From positions 1 through 30,058 of IMG/VR virus record IMGVR_UViG_3300025087_001825: 30,058 nucleotides of DNA. One strand, given 5' to 3'. This document shows, piece after piece, positions 7,579-15,641 of this stretch. Origin of the DNA: a virus. Position 1 is the stretch's first letter, and each line of letters starts with the position of its first letter. The notes beneath the pieces were generated by a model. It worked only from the letters and a program-made list of their open reading frames with translations, was not told where the DNA came from and did no database searches. A program made the position numbers and the translations under genes.

Positions 7579-7806
7579 ATGAGAGAAGAGCTAAGAGAAA
7601 TACTTTATGGGGGAATGTATAGGGCTGATCCTGGTTCAGATGGATATAAAGAGCAGGATCGGAGATTAGACAAAGTAATGGATTTGATAGAACAAGAATA
7701 TAATGAAGAAGAAGGAGAGGGAGGAGAGAAAATGGGAAAGAAAAAGAAGAAGCCAGAAAGTTTTATAGATAAGATGATTAAAAAGGATATTGTAGAGGGG
7801 AAATAG
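7579..7806 (+). CDS. Small charged protein, acidic then Lys-rich (75 aa)
   Basis: ATG 7579 lies three bases after the previous stop and behind gaggaggaggaa. The N-terminal 45 residues form an acidic amphipathic helix (LDKVMDLIEQEYNEEEG). A KMGKKKKKPESF segment and a short helix (IDKMIKKDIVEGK) follow. No family is recognised. The position, between portal-MuF and protease, is one where siphoviruses often encode head-assembly helpers. An internal methionine near residue 52 could give a short Lys-rich product. Confidence 0.62.
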   Translation: MREELREILYGGMYRADPGSDGYKEQDRRLDKVMDLIEQEYNEEEGEGGEKMGKKKKKPESFIDKMIKKDIVEGK

Positions 7807-7808
7807 AT

Positions 7809-9407
7809 TTGGCAATTAAGATAGGGGTAAAAGATGGAAGGGAAGTTATGGCTTCTTGGCCTACTTATCAGGAATTGAAGGCTATAGATGAAAAGAAAAG
7901 AACTATAGAAATGGTTTTCTCAGATGAGACCATAGACCGGGATAGAGAAGTAATAAAAGTAGCGGGGTGGGACATAAAGAATTATAAAAAGAACCCGGTA
8001 GTTCTTTGGGCACACAATCATGCAGGTCTTCCCATAGGGCGATCAGAAAAGACCTTAATAGATGGAGAACAGTTGAAAGGAAATATTTTGTTCACTACTG
8101 GGGAGACGGGAAATGGGTTGGGAGAGGCTGTTTTTAATCTCTTTAATAATAAATTTCTTAATTGTGGTTCAGTAGGATTTATTGGGTTAGAAGAGAATTG
8201 GATAGAAGAGCAGGATAGGGATAAAAAGAAGCCTGTTAGAAGAGAGTTTTTAAGGCAAGAATTACTGGAATATTCTATTTGCCCCGTCCCGGCTAATCCT
8301 TCAGCTAGTGTTATTAGGGATATTAGTGAGTTTGATTCTACTGAGATAAGAAAAGAGATAGGGTGGATGAAGGATAAAGGAATCATGAATGAAGAAGCAG
8401 AGAGGTTTTTGTTAGAAGTTTATGATTTCTTGGAAGAAAGGAAAACATTTTATTATCCGGTTAGACAATGCAAGCATGAGTCCTGTGAAGAAGCAAAAGA
8501 GAAGGGAGGGTGTGAGTATGGGAAAGAACAAGCAGAAGAAAAAAGCCAGGGACAAGAGAGTAGAGAACAAGAGGGGGAGCAGAAAGAAAAAGAAATAGAT
8601 ATAACTAATCAGGAGGGATTAGATCAATTATTAGAAAGGGTTTTAGGAAAACAGGAAAAAGAAGAGAAACAATTTGAAGTACAGACCCTTATCTTTCCTA
8701 AGACCAAGTGGGATAATGTAGCTACTTGTAAGACTTGGGCTAAAGAACATGATTTTCGTACAGATAAGGTGGATGAGTCTGACTCATCCTGGCGGTTTAG
8801 ACAGGCTAATCCAGATGATTTTACTCGGTTAAGAACAATTTGCATAAATCCTGGTAGGACAACTCCTATGGATGATTGTAAAGTAAAGGCAGTAGGGGGG
8901 CCTAAGAAAGCCATTGATATATATGATGATGAACAGAATTTAATTGATTTTATGTTAGATGTAGATGATGAAAAAGGAGAAGGGATAATTAGAATTGGAG
9001 ATAGTTCTTGGGTCTTTGCTTCCCATGAAGGAGTATTGAAAGAGACAAAAGATCAACACGAGATGATTAATCATATGATGGAAGCAATAGGTTATATGGA
9101 TAAAGCTCGAAGCTGTATGATGGATGCTATGATGGCTGGGGCTGCTTATGGCGAAGAGTTTGTCCAGGAATTTACAGAAAAAGTGGGGGCTGTTTTAAAT
9201 GCTAAGAACAAGGCTCGGATTAAAGAGGCTATAAAAAACTTGGAAGAGGTACTTAAGGCTGCTGGGGAGGAAGAAGAAGAAGAGGGATTAGCAGAAGAGA
9301 TTAAAGAGTTAGAAGGAATGATAATAGATGGTAATAATGAGGGAGATGTAGAGGATTGGGAAGAGGTACTTGCTCTCTTATTAGAGGAAGAGGATGTCAA
9401 TTTATAA
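7809..9407 (+). CDS. HK97-type prohead maturation protease with long C-terminal extension
   Basis: The start is TTG 7809 behind gagggg; no better start is seen. Residues about 20-175 match the S78 prohead serine protease: RTIEMVFSDETIDRDREVI, VVLWAHNHAGLPIGR with candidate catalytic H69, and NCGSVGF with candidate catalytic S121, then ICPVPANPSASV. The protein is 532 residues, well over twice the bare protease. Residues about 285-370 carry a second domain (WDNVATCKTWAKEHDFRTDK, DSSWRFRQANPDDF) that I recall from other phage head proteins. The acidic, helical C-terminus (LAEEIKELEGM, LALLLEEEDV) could be a built-in scaffold. It would cleave the capsid protein's N-terminal delta region and possibly other head proteins, including the portal fusion. 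Its neighbours on both sides are head genes. Confidence 0.88.
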   Translation: MAIKIGVKDGREVMASWPTYQELKAIDEKKRTIEMVFSDETIDRDREVIKVAGWDIKNYKKNPVVLWAHNHAGLPIGRSEKTLIDGEQLKGNILFTTGETGNGLGEAVFNLFNNKFLNCGSVGFIGLEENWIEEQDRDKKKPVRREFLRQELLEYSICPVPANPSASVIRDISEFDSTEIRKEIGWMKDKGIMNEEAERFLLEVYDFLEERKTFYYPVRQCKHESCEEAKEKGGCEYGKEQAEEKSQGQESREQEGEQKEKEIDITNQEGLDQLLERVLGKQEKEEKQFEVQTLIFPKTKWDNVATCKTWAKEHDFRTDKVDESDSSWRFRQANPDDFTRLRTICINPGRTTPMDDCKVKAVGGPKKAIDIYDDEQNLIDFMLDVDDEKGEGIIRIGDSSWVFASHEGVLKETKDQHEMINHMMEAIGYMDKARSCMMDAMMAGAAYGEEFVQEFTEKVGAVLNAKNKARIKEAIKNLEEVLKAAGEEEEEEGLAEEIKELEGMIIDGNNEGDVEDWEEVLALLLEEEDVNL

Positions 9408-9633
9408 TGAGGCAGAAACTTTAAAGCAAGTAAAGTGCTTGAATAAGGATTGTAATAAAGTTATGCCTTTTAGATATAAAATATATGATGGGAAAATATC
9501 TTGTAGGTGTAGAGTTTGTAAGAGGACAACAGTACAGATATTTTTAAAAGGAAATCTTTTGCTGGCTACTTTGCTTTTGTTGGAATCTAATATAAACAAT
9601 AAAGGGGGTGGTATATTACCAATAGCATTATGA
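9394..9633 (+). CDS. Small zinc-finger protein, Com-like candidate (79 aa)
   Basis: ATG 9394 overlaps the protease end by 14 bases, behind ttagaggaagagg. The N-terminal half has CLNKDC and then CRCRVC, giving a C-x4-C...C-x-C-x2-C set. This looks like a one-ribbon zinc finger comparable in size to phage Com-type translational regulators, with basic and aromatic residues between the pairs. The C-terminal half has a hydrophobic helix (LLLATLLLLE), so a membrane association is also possible. Just upstream of the major capsid gene, it could tune capsid expression; this is inference. Confidence 0.6.
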   Translation: MSIYNEAETLKQVKCLNKDCNKVMPFRYKIYDGKISCRCRVCKRTTVQIFLKGNLLLATLLLLESNINNKGGGILPIAL

Positions 9634-9726
9634 GAAAGAACACAATAAGAATTTATTTTTAGGGATCGAGATAGAATCCCCATCCTGGAAAGTTGTAAGG
9701 AAATAAAAAAGGATAGAGGAGATAGG

Positions 9727-11145
9727 ATGGGAGACGATTTAAAAGATAAACAGGATAAGGCTCGAACAAAGGTTGTAGAGCTTGTCCAGACCACAGTAAA
9801 AGATACTATAAGCTCCTTTTTGGGAGAGCTTAAAAATGAACTTAATAAAGAATTTGATTCAAGATTAACCCAGTTAAAAGAGGAGATAGTTGATCAGAGA
9901 AAGATTAGGTTTAATCCCCTTGATGCTCAAGCTCCCTATGTTACTAGGGGACAAATAGGAGACAGAGGGGGATATTCTTTTTTGAGAATAATTCAAGCCC
10001 AATTAAGTCACGATTGGAAGGTAGCTAAGGTAGAGCGGGGGGTTCACGAGGAGTTGGCTAGGTATGGATATGGTCAGGAGGCAGAGATTGGTTATTGGAT
10101 TACCCCTTTGAATTGTAATGGATTGCCCGATTCAATTTCTTATTCTATTAAGCAAATGATGGCAGAGCCCTTAAAAGGGGTGGAAATGAAGGATGTGAAG
10201 TCCTATCTAGCTAAAGTTTTGGGGTTTTCTAATGATGAGCTAGGTGGGTATTTAGTAGAGCCTATTCAGTCTCCAGAGATAATAGATATGCTTCGGCCAA
10301 TGGTCGTTGTTCAGAGGGCAGGAGCTAGAGAGGTTCCTCTACCTATATCTGGCCAGCTAGATATTCCTAGGCAGACTTCTGGAGTAGATGCTCAGTGGGT
10401 AGGAGAGAATGAGAATATTCGGACTCGGATAACTACTAATGCTAAGTTTGGTTCTCTTTTGCTTAGAGCTAAGAAGTTAGCTACTTTTCAACAGTTGAGC
10501 TCAGAGCTAATAAGTAGCTCTACTCCAGCTGCAGAGGCAGTTATTCGGCAGGATATGGCCTTGAAGATAGCTGAAAAGGAGGATCTAACCTGGCTTTCTG
10601 GGTCTGGTTCTCAGACTACCCCGATGGGGATTATTGTCCACCCAAGTATAACAACTTTTACTCCTACAACTACTGGAGGAAATGGAGATACTTTTGAAAG
10701 TCAGGATGTACAGCTTCTGGTGGGAACGGTGGAGGAGCAAAATGCTGTAATGCAAGGATGGATAATGCGGCCAAAGATGTTGGCTATATTGCTTTCCAGA
10801 AGGGCTAATCAGACCGCTGCTAATACTGGGGAGTTTATGTTGGATATAGTCAAGGACCCGACTAATAAGGCCGGATATCTTTTAGGAGGTTACCCTGTAT
10901 ATACTACTACTCAAGTGAGTAATACCAGGGTAAAGGCTGGGGGGACAACCTTGACCTATATTCTGGCTGGGATGTTTACAGAATGTATAATAGGGCGGAA
11001 GGCTACTTTGGAGATTAAGGCTAGCGCAGAGGCAGGAACTGCTTTTGAGACAGATCAGGTTTGGTTAAGAGGAATAACTAGATCTGATTTTGGTTTGCGT
11101 CATCAAGCAGCTATTGTCTTTGCGGATGATCTTGTTCAGAGTTAA
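9727..11145 (+). CDS. Major capsid protein, HK97 fold
   Basis: ATG 9727, behind gatagaggagatagg. The 472-residue protein starts with a charged coiled coil (residues about 5-60, KVVELVQTTVKDTISSFLGE and following) that fits the delta domain removed by the maturation protease. The body has hallmark HK97 segments: GGYLVEPIQSPEIIDMLRP, VVQRAGAREVPLP, a W-V-GE-E stretch (AQWVGENENI), FGSLLLRAKKLATFQQLS, DLTWLSGSGSQTTPMGI and GYLLGGYPVYTT. It builds the icosahedral shell. The order protease then capsid then decoration protein is typical. A short zinc-finger gene and a 93-base gap separate it from the protease. Confidence 0.95.
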   Translation: MGDDLKDKQDKARTKVVELVQTTVKDTISSFLGELKNELNKEFDSRLTQLKEEIVDQRKIRFNPLDAQAPYVTRGQIGDRGGYSFLRIIQAQLSHDWKVAKVERGVHEELARYGYGQEAEIGYWITPLNCNGLPDSISYSIKQMMAEPLKGVEMKDVKSYLAKVLGFSNDELGGYLVEPIQSPEIIDMLRPMVVVQRAGAREVPLPISGQLDIPRQTSGVDAQWVGENENIRTRITTNAKFGSLLLRAKKLATFQQLSSELISSSTPAAEAVIRQDMALKIAEKEDLTWLSGSGSQTTPMGIIVHPSITTFTPTTTGGNGDTFESQDVQLLVGTVEEQNAVMQGWIMRPKMLAILLSRRANQTAANTGEFMLDIVKDPTNKAGYLLGGYPVYTTTQVSNTRVKAGGTTLTYILAGMFTECIIGRKATLEIKASAEAGTAFETDQVWLRGITRSDFGLRHQAAIVFADDLVQS

Positions 11146-11179
11146 GATTAATCTTTTGAACTAAGAAGGAGAAAATATA

Positions 11180-11614
11180 TTGGGTTTAGATGATCTTTAC
11201 CGAAATACAAAGGTAATGGATGTTTTTGCCGGAAGTCCAATTAGAAATGCTGTATCAAAAAGATGTGCTACTATGGACACGGCTACTTTAGGGATCAATG
11301 AATCTCTTTTAGCAATAGTAATTAGGGGTTCTAGTTGGGCAGGATATGCTCCTGCGGGTCAGCCTGGGTCAGTAGGAACGTTGACTGTAAGGTTTTTCCA
11401 GAACCCAGGAACAAACGCTTCTAGTTGGACAGCTATAGCAGGGAGTACTATGGTAAGGACCACAAAAAATACTATAATAGCTACTCCTATTAATGCTACT
11501 CAACGCTATATAGCTGGTTCCTATAGGGTTCAGCGAGGAGGAGGTACTCACATCCAATTTAGTATTGCACTGGTAGGTTCAGGGAGAGTATTGCCTTTGA
11601 GTGTGAGTAAATAG
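11180..11614 (+). CDS. Probable capsid decoration / head-associated protein (144 aa)
   Basis: TTG start at 11180 behind aagaaggaga. The 144 residues are mostly beta strands: TATLGINESLLAIVI, TLTVRFFQNPG, SSWTAIAG, ATQRYIAGSYRVQRGGG, HIQFSIALVGSG. This arrangement resembles the small beta-sandwich proteins that follow capsid genes in many siphoviruses. These typically show a gene-family rhythm of 'variation in value, expanded width, time series' strands and are often head decoration or cement. Position immediately after the capsid gene supports the call. A long stem-loop follows the gene at 11627-11664. Confidence 0.65.
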   Translation: MGLDDLYRNTKVMDVFAGSPIRNAVSKRCATMDTATLGINESLLAIVIRGSSWAGYAPAGQPGSVGTLTVRFFQNPGTNASSWTAIAGSTMVRTTKNTIIATPINATQRYIAGSYRVQRGGGTHIQFSIALVGSGRVLPLSVSK

Positions 11615-11626
11615 TTTATGATAATT

Positions 11627-11664
11627 TTATGGGGGAAGAGAGAAAAATCTTTCCTCCCCCATAA
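11627..11664 (+). promoter_or_regulatory. Strong stem-loop after the capsid/decoration genes
   Basis: A 17-nt arm (11627-11643, ttatgggggaagagaga) faces a 17-nt arm (11648-11664, tctttcctcccccataa) across an AAAA loop, with 15 of 17 positions paired, the outer 10 without a break. No U-tract follows, so it is not a classical intrinsic terminator. It lies 23 bases before a start codon and 9 before aaaggagg, so a role in mRNA 3'-end protection, processing, or lowering expression downstream of the capsid genes is likely. An in-frame upstream extension of the next gene (from 11618) runs through it, but without a ribosome site. Confidence 0.72.
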
Positions 11665-11686
11665 GACACTAACTAAAGGAGGATTT

Positions 11687-12181
11687 ATGGAATCCGATGT
11701 ATTAAAGGATTTAATGAAAGAAGCTATCGAAAGTGGACGGACAGTAGATGAAGTAGTTAAGGAGTTTATTGCTAAAGAAGAAGAAAAAGCTAAGGAGATG
11801 ATTCGGATACAGATTATGCCTTATCATTCTATAGCTGGTTTTGGGGCTTTTCCAACAGTGGGATTTATGCTAAAAGAAAAGGCGTTTGATTTAGCCAAAT
11901 ATGGTAAGGTAAAAATTATTTATTCAGATAAAGATATATTAGCTGAGGACGACGAAGAAGCTATTAAAGAGCATCAGGAAGAGATGTTGCGAATAAGAAG
12001 AAGTAAGGAAAAAGGAAATAGACCTGTTTATTCTCGTTTAACAAACAGAAAAATATTTAAACATCGAATAGAAGAAGAAAGAGTAGAAGAAGGAGAAGAA
12101 AGAATACCTACTTTTATAGAGGGAGAAGAATCTCTTGTTTCCCCTCCTCCCCTAAAGAGAATTAGAAGAGAAAAGAGGTAA
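11687..12181 (+). CDS. Hypothetical highly charged protein (164 aa)
   Basis: I choose ATG 11687 because of the strong Shine-Dalgarno aaaggagg 5 to 12 bases upstream; the frame also opens at 11618 but that would translate the stem-loop. The N-terminus is a charged helix (LKDLMKEAIESGRTVDEVVK), the middle holds a small hydrophobic core (IQIMPYHSIAGFGAFPTVGF), and the C-terminus is Arg/Glu-rich with a PPPLKRIRREKR tail. No family is recognised. It opens the accessory cassette between capsid and connector genes. Confidence 0.7.
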   Translation: MESDVLKDLMKEAIESGRTVDEVVKEFIAKEEEKAKEMIRIQIMPYHSIAGFGAFPTVGFMLKEKAFDLAKYGKVKIIYSDKDILAEDDEEAIKEHQEEMLRIRRSKEKGNRPVYSRLTNRKIFKHRIEEERVEEGEERIPTFIEGEESLVSPPPLKRIRREKR

Positions 12182-12187
12182 ACAGAA

Positions 12188-13270
12188 ATGAGGATTGCTT
12201 TACCTACTATTTGGTTTCATAGAGGCCAAACAGAAGTAACTAAAACATTTAAAAAAGTATTTGAAGAATTGGGGCATGAGGTGTTTATTCATGCAAGAAT
12301 GGGGGGGATAGGGAATCAGCCTAAATTGGAATTTAGGAGGAGGGGTTGGCATGATGAAAATATCTGGTATTACAATTATTACGATTTGAAGAAAGCTGAG
12401 TTTTTAGAGAAGATAAAACAACAAAAGATAGATTTAGTTTTTTTCAATGAGGAGTATGATTGGGAATTAGTAAAAATGGTCAAGAAAATAGGGATTAAGG
12501 TGGCCTCCTATCTTGATTATCTTCATAAAGATTGGTTAAAGAAACCAAGTCCTTTAGAAATTTATGATTTAATTCTTTGCTCTACTAGAAGAGCTTTTAA
12601 TATGGTGGAGAATCTTTGCCTTGCTAAATGGATAGGATGGGGAATGAAGGAAGAGAATAAGGTTATTTCAGTAAAAAAACCTTATGTTTTTTTTGAAAAT
12701 GTTGGTTGGGGAGGCATAAATGATAGAAAAGGAATAAATACTCTACTGTCTGTATACAAACTTTTTTTAAAAAAACACCCCGAAGCTTTTGGAAGTCTTT
12801 TAATTCATTGTCAAATGTATTTTAATCCAGACGAGGGTAATGAAAATAAAGAAGATTTTGATGGAGTTGATGTTATTTGTGGAAGTATGAATTTACCAGG
12901 ACTTTATCATATGGGAGAAGTTTATTGTTATCCAGCTAAATTAGATGGATTAGGATTGAGTTTGTTGGAAGCAATAAATAATGGTTTAGCTATAATATGT
13001 CCGGATTACCCTCCTTGGAATGAGTTTGTGGAGGATCAATATAATGGGATATTAGTTCCAATTGTAGAGGAGAGGGAAAGGGAAGATGGGATAGCTTTTA
13101 GAGAAGTGTTTGTTGATACTCAGAAGTTTTTAGAAGCTATGGAAGAATTATATTTAGACAAAGAAAAAAGAAGTCTCTTTAGATCAAATTCTTTGTATTA
13201 TTCTACTCGAGTATTGAATTGGAGACTGTTTAAAGATAAAATAGTAGAAGCTTTAGTATCGATAAGGTGA
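12188..13270 (+). CDS. Glycosyltransferase, GT-B fold, GT4-like
   Basis: ATG 12188 starts 7 bases after the previous stop. The 360-residue protein has an N-terminal Rossmann half with a short sugar-acceptor loop (MRIALPTIWFHRGQTEVTKT, IDLVFFNEEYDWELV). Its C-terminal half has the GT4 nucleotide-sugar signature VYCYPAKLDGLGLSLLEA, with E261 at the expected EX7E position, then DYPPWNEFVEDQYNGILVP. It would transfer a sugar from a nucleotide donor in the cytoplasm; donor and acceptor are unknown. It is followed by a second transferase overlapping by a few bases and a UDP-sugar epimerase, so the three probably form one pathway. Phage virion glycosylation is a possible purpose. Confidence 0.85.
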   Translation: MRIALPTIWFHRGQTEVTKTFKKVFEELGHEVFIHARMGGIGNQPKLEFRRRGWHDENIWYYNYYDLKKAEFLEKIKQQKIDLVFFNEEYDWELVKMVKKIGIKVASYLDYLHKDWLKKPSPLEIYDLILCSTRRAFNMVENLCLAKWIGWGMKEENKVISVKKPYVFFENVGWGGINDRKGINTLLSVYKLFLKKHPEAFGSLLIHCQMYFNPDEGNENKEDFDGVDVICGSMNLPGLYHMGEVYCYPAKLDGLGLSLLEAINNGLAIICPDYPPWNEFVEDQYNGILVPIVEEREREDGIAFREVFVDTQKFLEAMEELYLDKEKRSLFRSNSLYYSTRVLNWRLFKDKIVEALVSIR

Positions 13271-13272
13271 AT

Positions 13273-14157
13273 ATGAGCATAGTTATAGTAGGAAAATTAG
13301 GAAATGATTGGGGAATAGAAGGATTAATAGCAAGGCATGTTAGTGAGTTTGTGAATTTAAGAATAATAGATATAAAGGAATTTAATCTAGGTAAGTTTTC
13401 TTCAGATGATAATTTTGTATTTATTCAGGGGAGAGGGATAGATAGAGACTTACTAAGATTATATAGGGGAAAAAAAGTATTATGGAATGCTGAATTTTTG
13501 CCCTATAAGGGTTTTGAAGATAATCAGGAAGCATTGGCTAGACTTTATGCTATAGAGCCTTTAGAAGATTTTGATTTAATATTGAATGGATGTCCTCTAT
13601 CTACTAAATTTTTAAAAGAGATTAGAAATCTTAATATAGAATGGTTTCCAATGATGGGGGCAGATTCTTTATTCCACAGAAGAGATTGTGATATTCCTAA
13701 AGATACAGACATAGGGTTCTATGGAGCAGTAAGTCAGAGAAGAATAAAGATTTGGCATGAATTAATAAGAGTAGTGAGTAAATATTCAATTGGTTCATTG
13801 AAACTAGCTTGGAAACAAGTATATGGAAAGGATCTAATTAGATTTATTAATTCCTGTAAGGTAGTTCTAAACATCCACTACTCTGATTTATTAAATACTG
13901 AGAGCAGAATTTATGAGATTCTGGGTTGTGGGGTTTTTTGCTTGTCTGAACCAGTAAGTTATCCTGATTTATTTTTGGATGGAAAGCATTTAAAAATTGA
14001 GGGAGAAGATGGCTTTTTAAAAGCCGCTATAGATTTTTCTTCTTTTAGAAGAACCGAAGCAAAACAAATTGCTCGACAAGGATATGAGTATGTTCATGAC
14101 AAGTTTGGTATTCAAAAGGTGATGAGTAATTTGATAAAGAGAATAGAATGTCTGTGA
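13273..14157 (+). CDS. Glycosyltransferase, CgeB-like / GT-B
   Basis: The start is uncertain. GTG 13267 would overlap the prior stop as GTGA, but ATG 13273 has aaggtga just upstream, so I prefer it; the product is then 294 residues. The C-terminal half carries the Glyco_trans_1_2 / CgeB-type signature: IRFINSCKVVLNIHYSD, then ESRIYEILGCGVFCLSEP from about residue 210, a Pro and Asp-rich turn, and a C-terminal helix. The N-terminal half is a short Rossmann-like domain (IVIVGKLGNDWGIEGLIARH, VFIQGRGIDRDLL). It probably adds the next sugar after the gene at 12188. Its substrate is unknown. Confidence 0.8.
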   Translation: MSIVIVGKLGNDWGIEGLIARHVSEFVNLRIIDIKEFNLGKFSSDDNFVFIQGRGIDRDLLRLYRGKKVLWNAEFLPYKGFEDNQEALARLYAIEPLEDFDLILNGCPLSTKFLKEIRNLNIEWFPMMGADSLFHRRDCDIPKDTDIGFYGAVSQRRIKIWHELIRVVSKYSIGSLKLAWKQVYGKDLIRFINSCKVVLNIHYSDLLNTESRIYEILGCGVFCLSEPVSYPDLFLDGKHLKIEGEDGFLKAAIDFSSFRRTEAKQIARQGYEYVHDKFGIQKVMSNLIKRIECL

Positions 14158-14179
14158 TTTCTATTTGCGAAGGGTAAGA

Positions 14180-15250
14180 ATGAAAAAGATATTAATAGTT
14201 TTTGGTACTAGACCGGAGAGTCTAAAGGTTTATCCCTTAGTTTATTATGCCAAAGAATTTCCTAATTTAAAGGTAGAAAGTTATTGTACTTTGCAACACG
14301 AAGCTAAATATTTGGATTTTGAAGCAGACTATGGAATAAGTAAATTTAAAGAATCTAATCTTCCCCCCAATAATATTGGAGCAATATATGATGATTTGGA
14401 TTGGTTTCTTAGTCAAAAACAAAAAGAATATGATTATATCCTGGTTCAGGGAGATACTTTTTCTGCTTTAGCTGGGGCTTTGTGGGGATACTATAATAAG
14501 GTTCCTGTAATCCATGTAGAGGCAGGGCTGAGGACTTTTGAGGAAGACCCTTTTCCAGAAGAAAAGAATAGAGACTTGATAGAAAGGCTTAGTAGTGTTT
14601 GGTTTTGTCCTACTGAACAAAATTGTCAGAGTACCCCTATTTTTAAATATAGGAGAAAAAATACTTATGTTGTAGGAAATACTATTATAGATAGATTGAG
14701 GATGGAAATGAATTCTTTGAAAGGTTTGAGTGAATTAGAAAGAAAAAAATCAGAGGGGTTTGAAAGAGGTGTTTATTTATGTTCCCTTCATAGAAGAGAG
14801 AGTTGGGATAGGTTTGAAGGAATGTTATCATTAATAAAAGAGGTATCTGATAAAATTAAAAAAGGGTTTTTATTTCTTACTAATCCTAATAGAAAACTGA
14901 ATAAATTTTTTAAAAATACTGGGTATATGAAGATGATAGAGCCAGTAAATTATCAGGAGATGGTAAAATTATTAATTAACTGCGAAGCAGTAGTAACTGA
15001 TAGTGGGGGGTTAATTGAAGAAGCTGCTTATTTAAGAAAACCTTGCTATATACTGAGGGATTATACTGAGAGGCAAGAGTCAGTATTAATGGGTTTAGCT
15101 GTGTTGTTAGGAAGAGAAAAGGGAATTTTAAAATTATCTTTCTTATCTGAAGACAATCATTTCTGGTTTAAAAAGGAGGTTGAATGTCCTTATGGGAAAG
15201 GAGATTCAGCAAAAAAGATATTAACTATTTTAAGTAGGGAGGATTTATGA
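14180..15250 (+). CDS. wecB: UDP-N-acetylglucosamine 2-epimerase (non-hydrolysing)
   Basis: The ATG at 14180 follows agggtaag; an in-frame TTG at 14165 lacks such a site. The 356-residue protein is a near-usual length WecB/MnaA-type enzyme that converts UDP-GlcNAc to UDP-ManNAc in the cytoplasm. Visible motifs: FGTRPESLKVYPL near the start, ILVQGDTFSALAGALWG (D92), HVEAGLRT (E114), FPEEKNR (E127/E128), LHRRESW (the substrate His), and TDSGGLIEEAAYLRKPC followed by LRDYTERQES. These are the conserved residues of the family. It is a dedicated sugar-donor supplier for the adjacent transferases. The symbol is by homology; some phage relatives act on other UDP-sugars. Confidence 0.9.
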   Translation: MKKILIVFGTRPESLKVYPLVYYAKEFPNLKVESYCTLQHEAKYLDFEADYGISKFKESNLPPNNIGAIYDDLDWFLSQKQKEYDYILVQGDTFSALAGALWGYYNKVPVIHVEAGLRTFEEDPFPEEKNRDLIERLSSVWFCPTEQNCQSTPIFKYRRKNTYVVGNTIIDRLRMEMNSLKGLSELERKKSEGFERGVYLCSLHRRESWDRFEGMLSLIKEVSDKIKKGFLFLTNPNRKLNKFFKNTGYMKMIEPVNYQEMVKLLINCEAVVTDSGGLIEEAAYLRKPCYILRDYTERQESVLMGLAVLLGREKGILKLSFLSEDNHFWFKKEVECPYGKGDSAKKILTILSREDL

Positions 15251-15625
15251 GTGAAAAAAGAATGTATAAAAGGAGAAAACTTGCTTATCAGTATTTTAAC
15301 TGAAAAACAATTAGATGAGAAATTTAGTTTTAGTTTGTTAAGAAATCTATCTTTGAAAGCGGGACTTACTCCTTATGGAACACCTCAGATATTTCAATTT
15401 CCTAATGAGCAAGTAAAGACGGAGGAAGGTATTAGTGGGATTCAGTTGATGATAGAAAGTCATTGTGCATTTCATTGGTGGAGACAAAACAATTATGTAA
15501 ATATAACTATCTCTTCTTGTAGACCAATTAGCATAGTTCCAGTAATAGAATTTTTAAAAGAGGTTTTTGCGTCTAATAACGTTCTTTGGATTAAGACTCT
15601 ATGGCCAGACCCAGAAATATATTAA
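15251..15625 (+). CDS. speD: SpeD-like S-adenosylmethionine decarboxylase proenzyme
   Basis: GTG 15251 follows agggaggattt; it abuts the previous TGA. The 124-residue protein matches the prokaryotic short AdoMet decarboxylase (SpeD): GENLLISILTEKQLD near the N-terminus, GISGIQLMIESHCAFHWW, and NITISSCRP. S70 is the expected self-cleavage/pyruvoyl residue, H75 and C90 the partners. Spacings are S to H +5 and S to C +20, the same as Ser63, His68, Cys83 of the Thermotoga maritima enzyme. The usual role is decarboxylation of AdoMet for spermidine synthesis. Phage SpeD homologues can have altered substrates (e.g. ornithine or arginine), so the substrate is uncertain. The TWPE motif of standard SpeD is replaced by WWRQ. 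A surprising gene to find among head-tail genes. Confidence 0.85.
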   Translation: MKKECIKGENLLISILTEKQLDEKFSFSLLRNLSLKAGLTPYGTPQIFQFPNEQVKTEEGISGIQLMIESHCAFHWWRQNNYVNITISSCRPISIVPVIEFLKEVFASNNVLWIKTLWPDPEIY

Positions 15626-15641
15626 AGAAGGAGAAAATAAA

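Noticed and set aside
9662-9680. Short inverted repeat GGGAT...ATCCC before the major capsid gene
   Set aside because: Only 5 bp with a 9-base loop and no U-tract; likely chance, though it lies in the largest gap of the head region.
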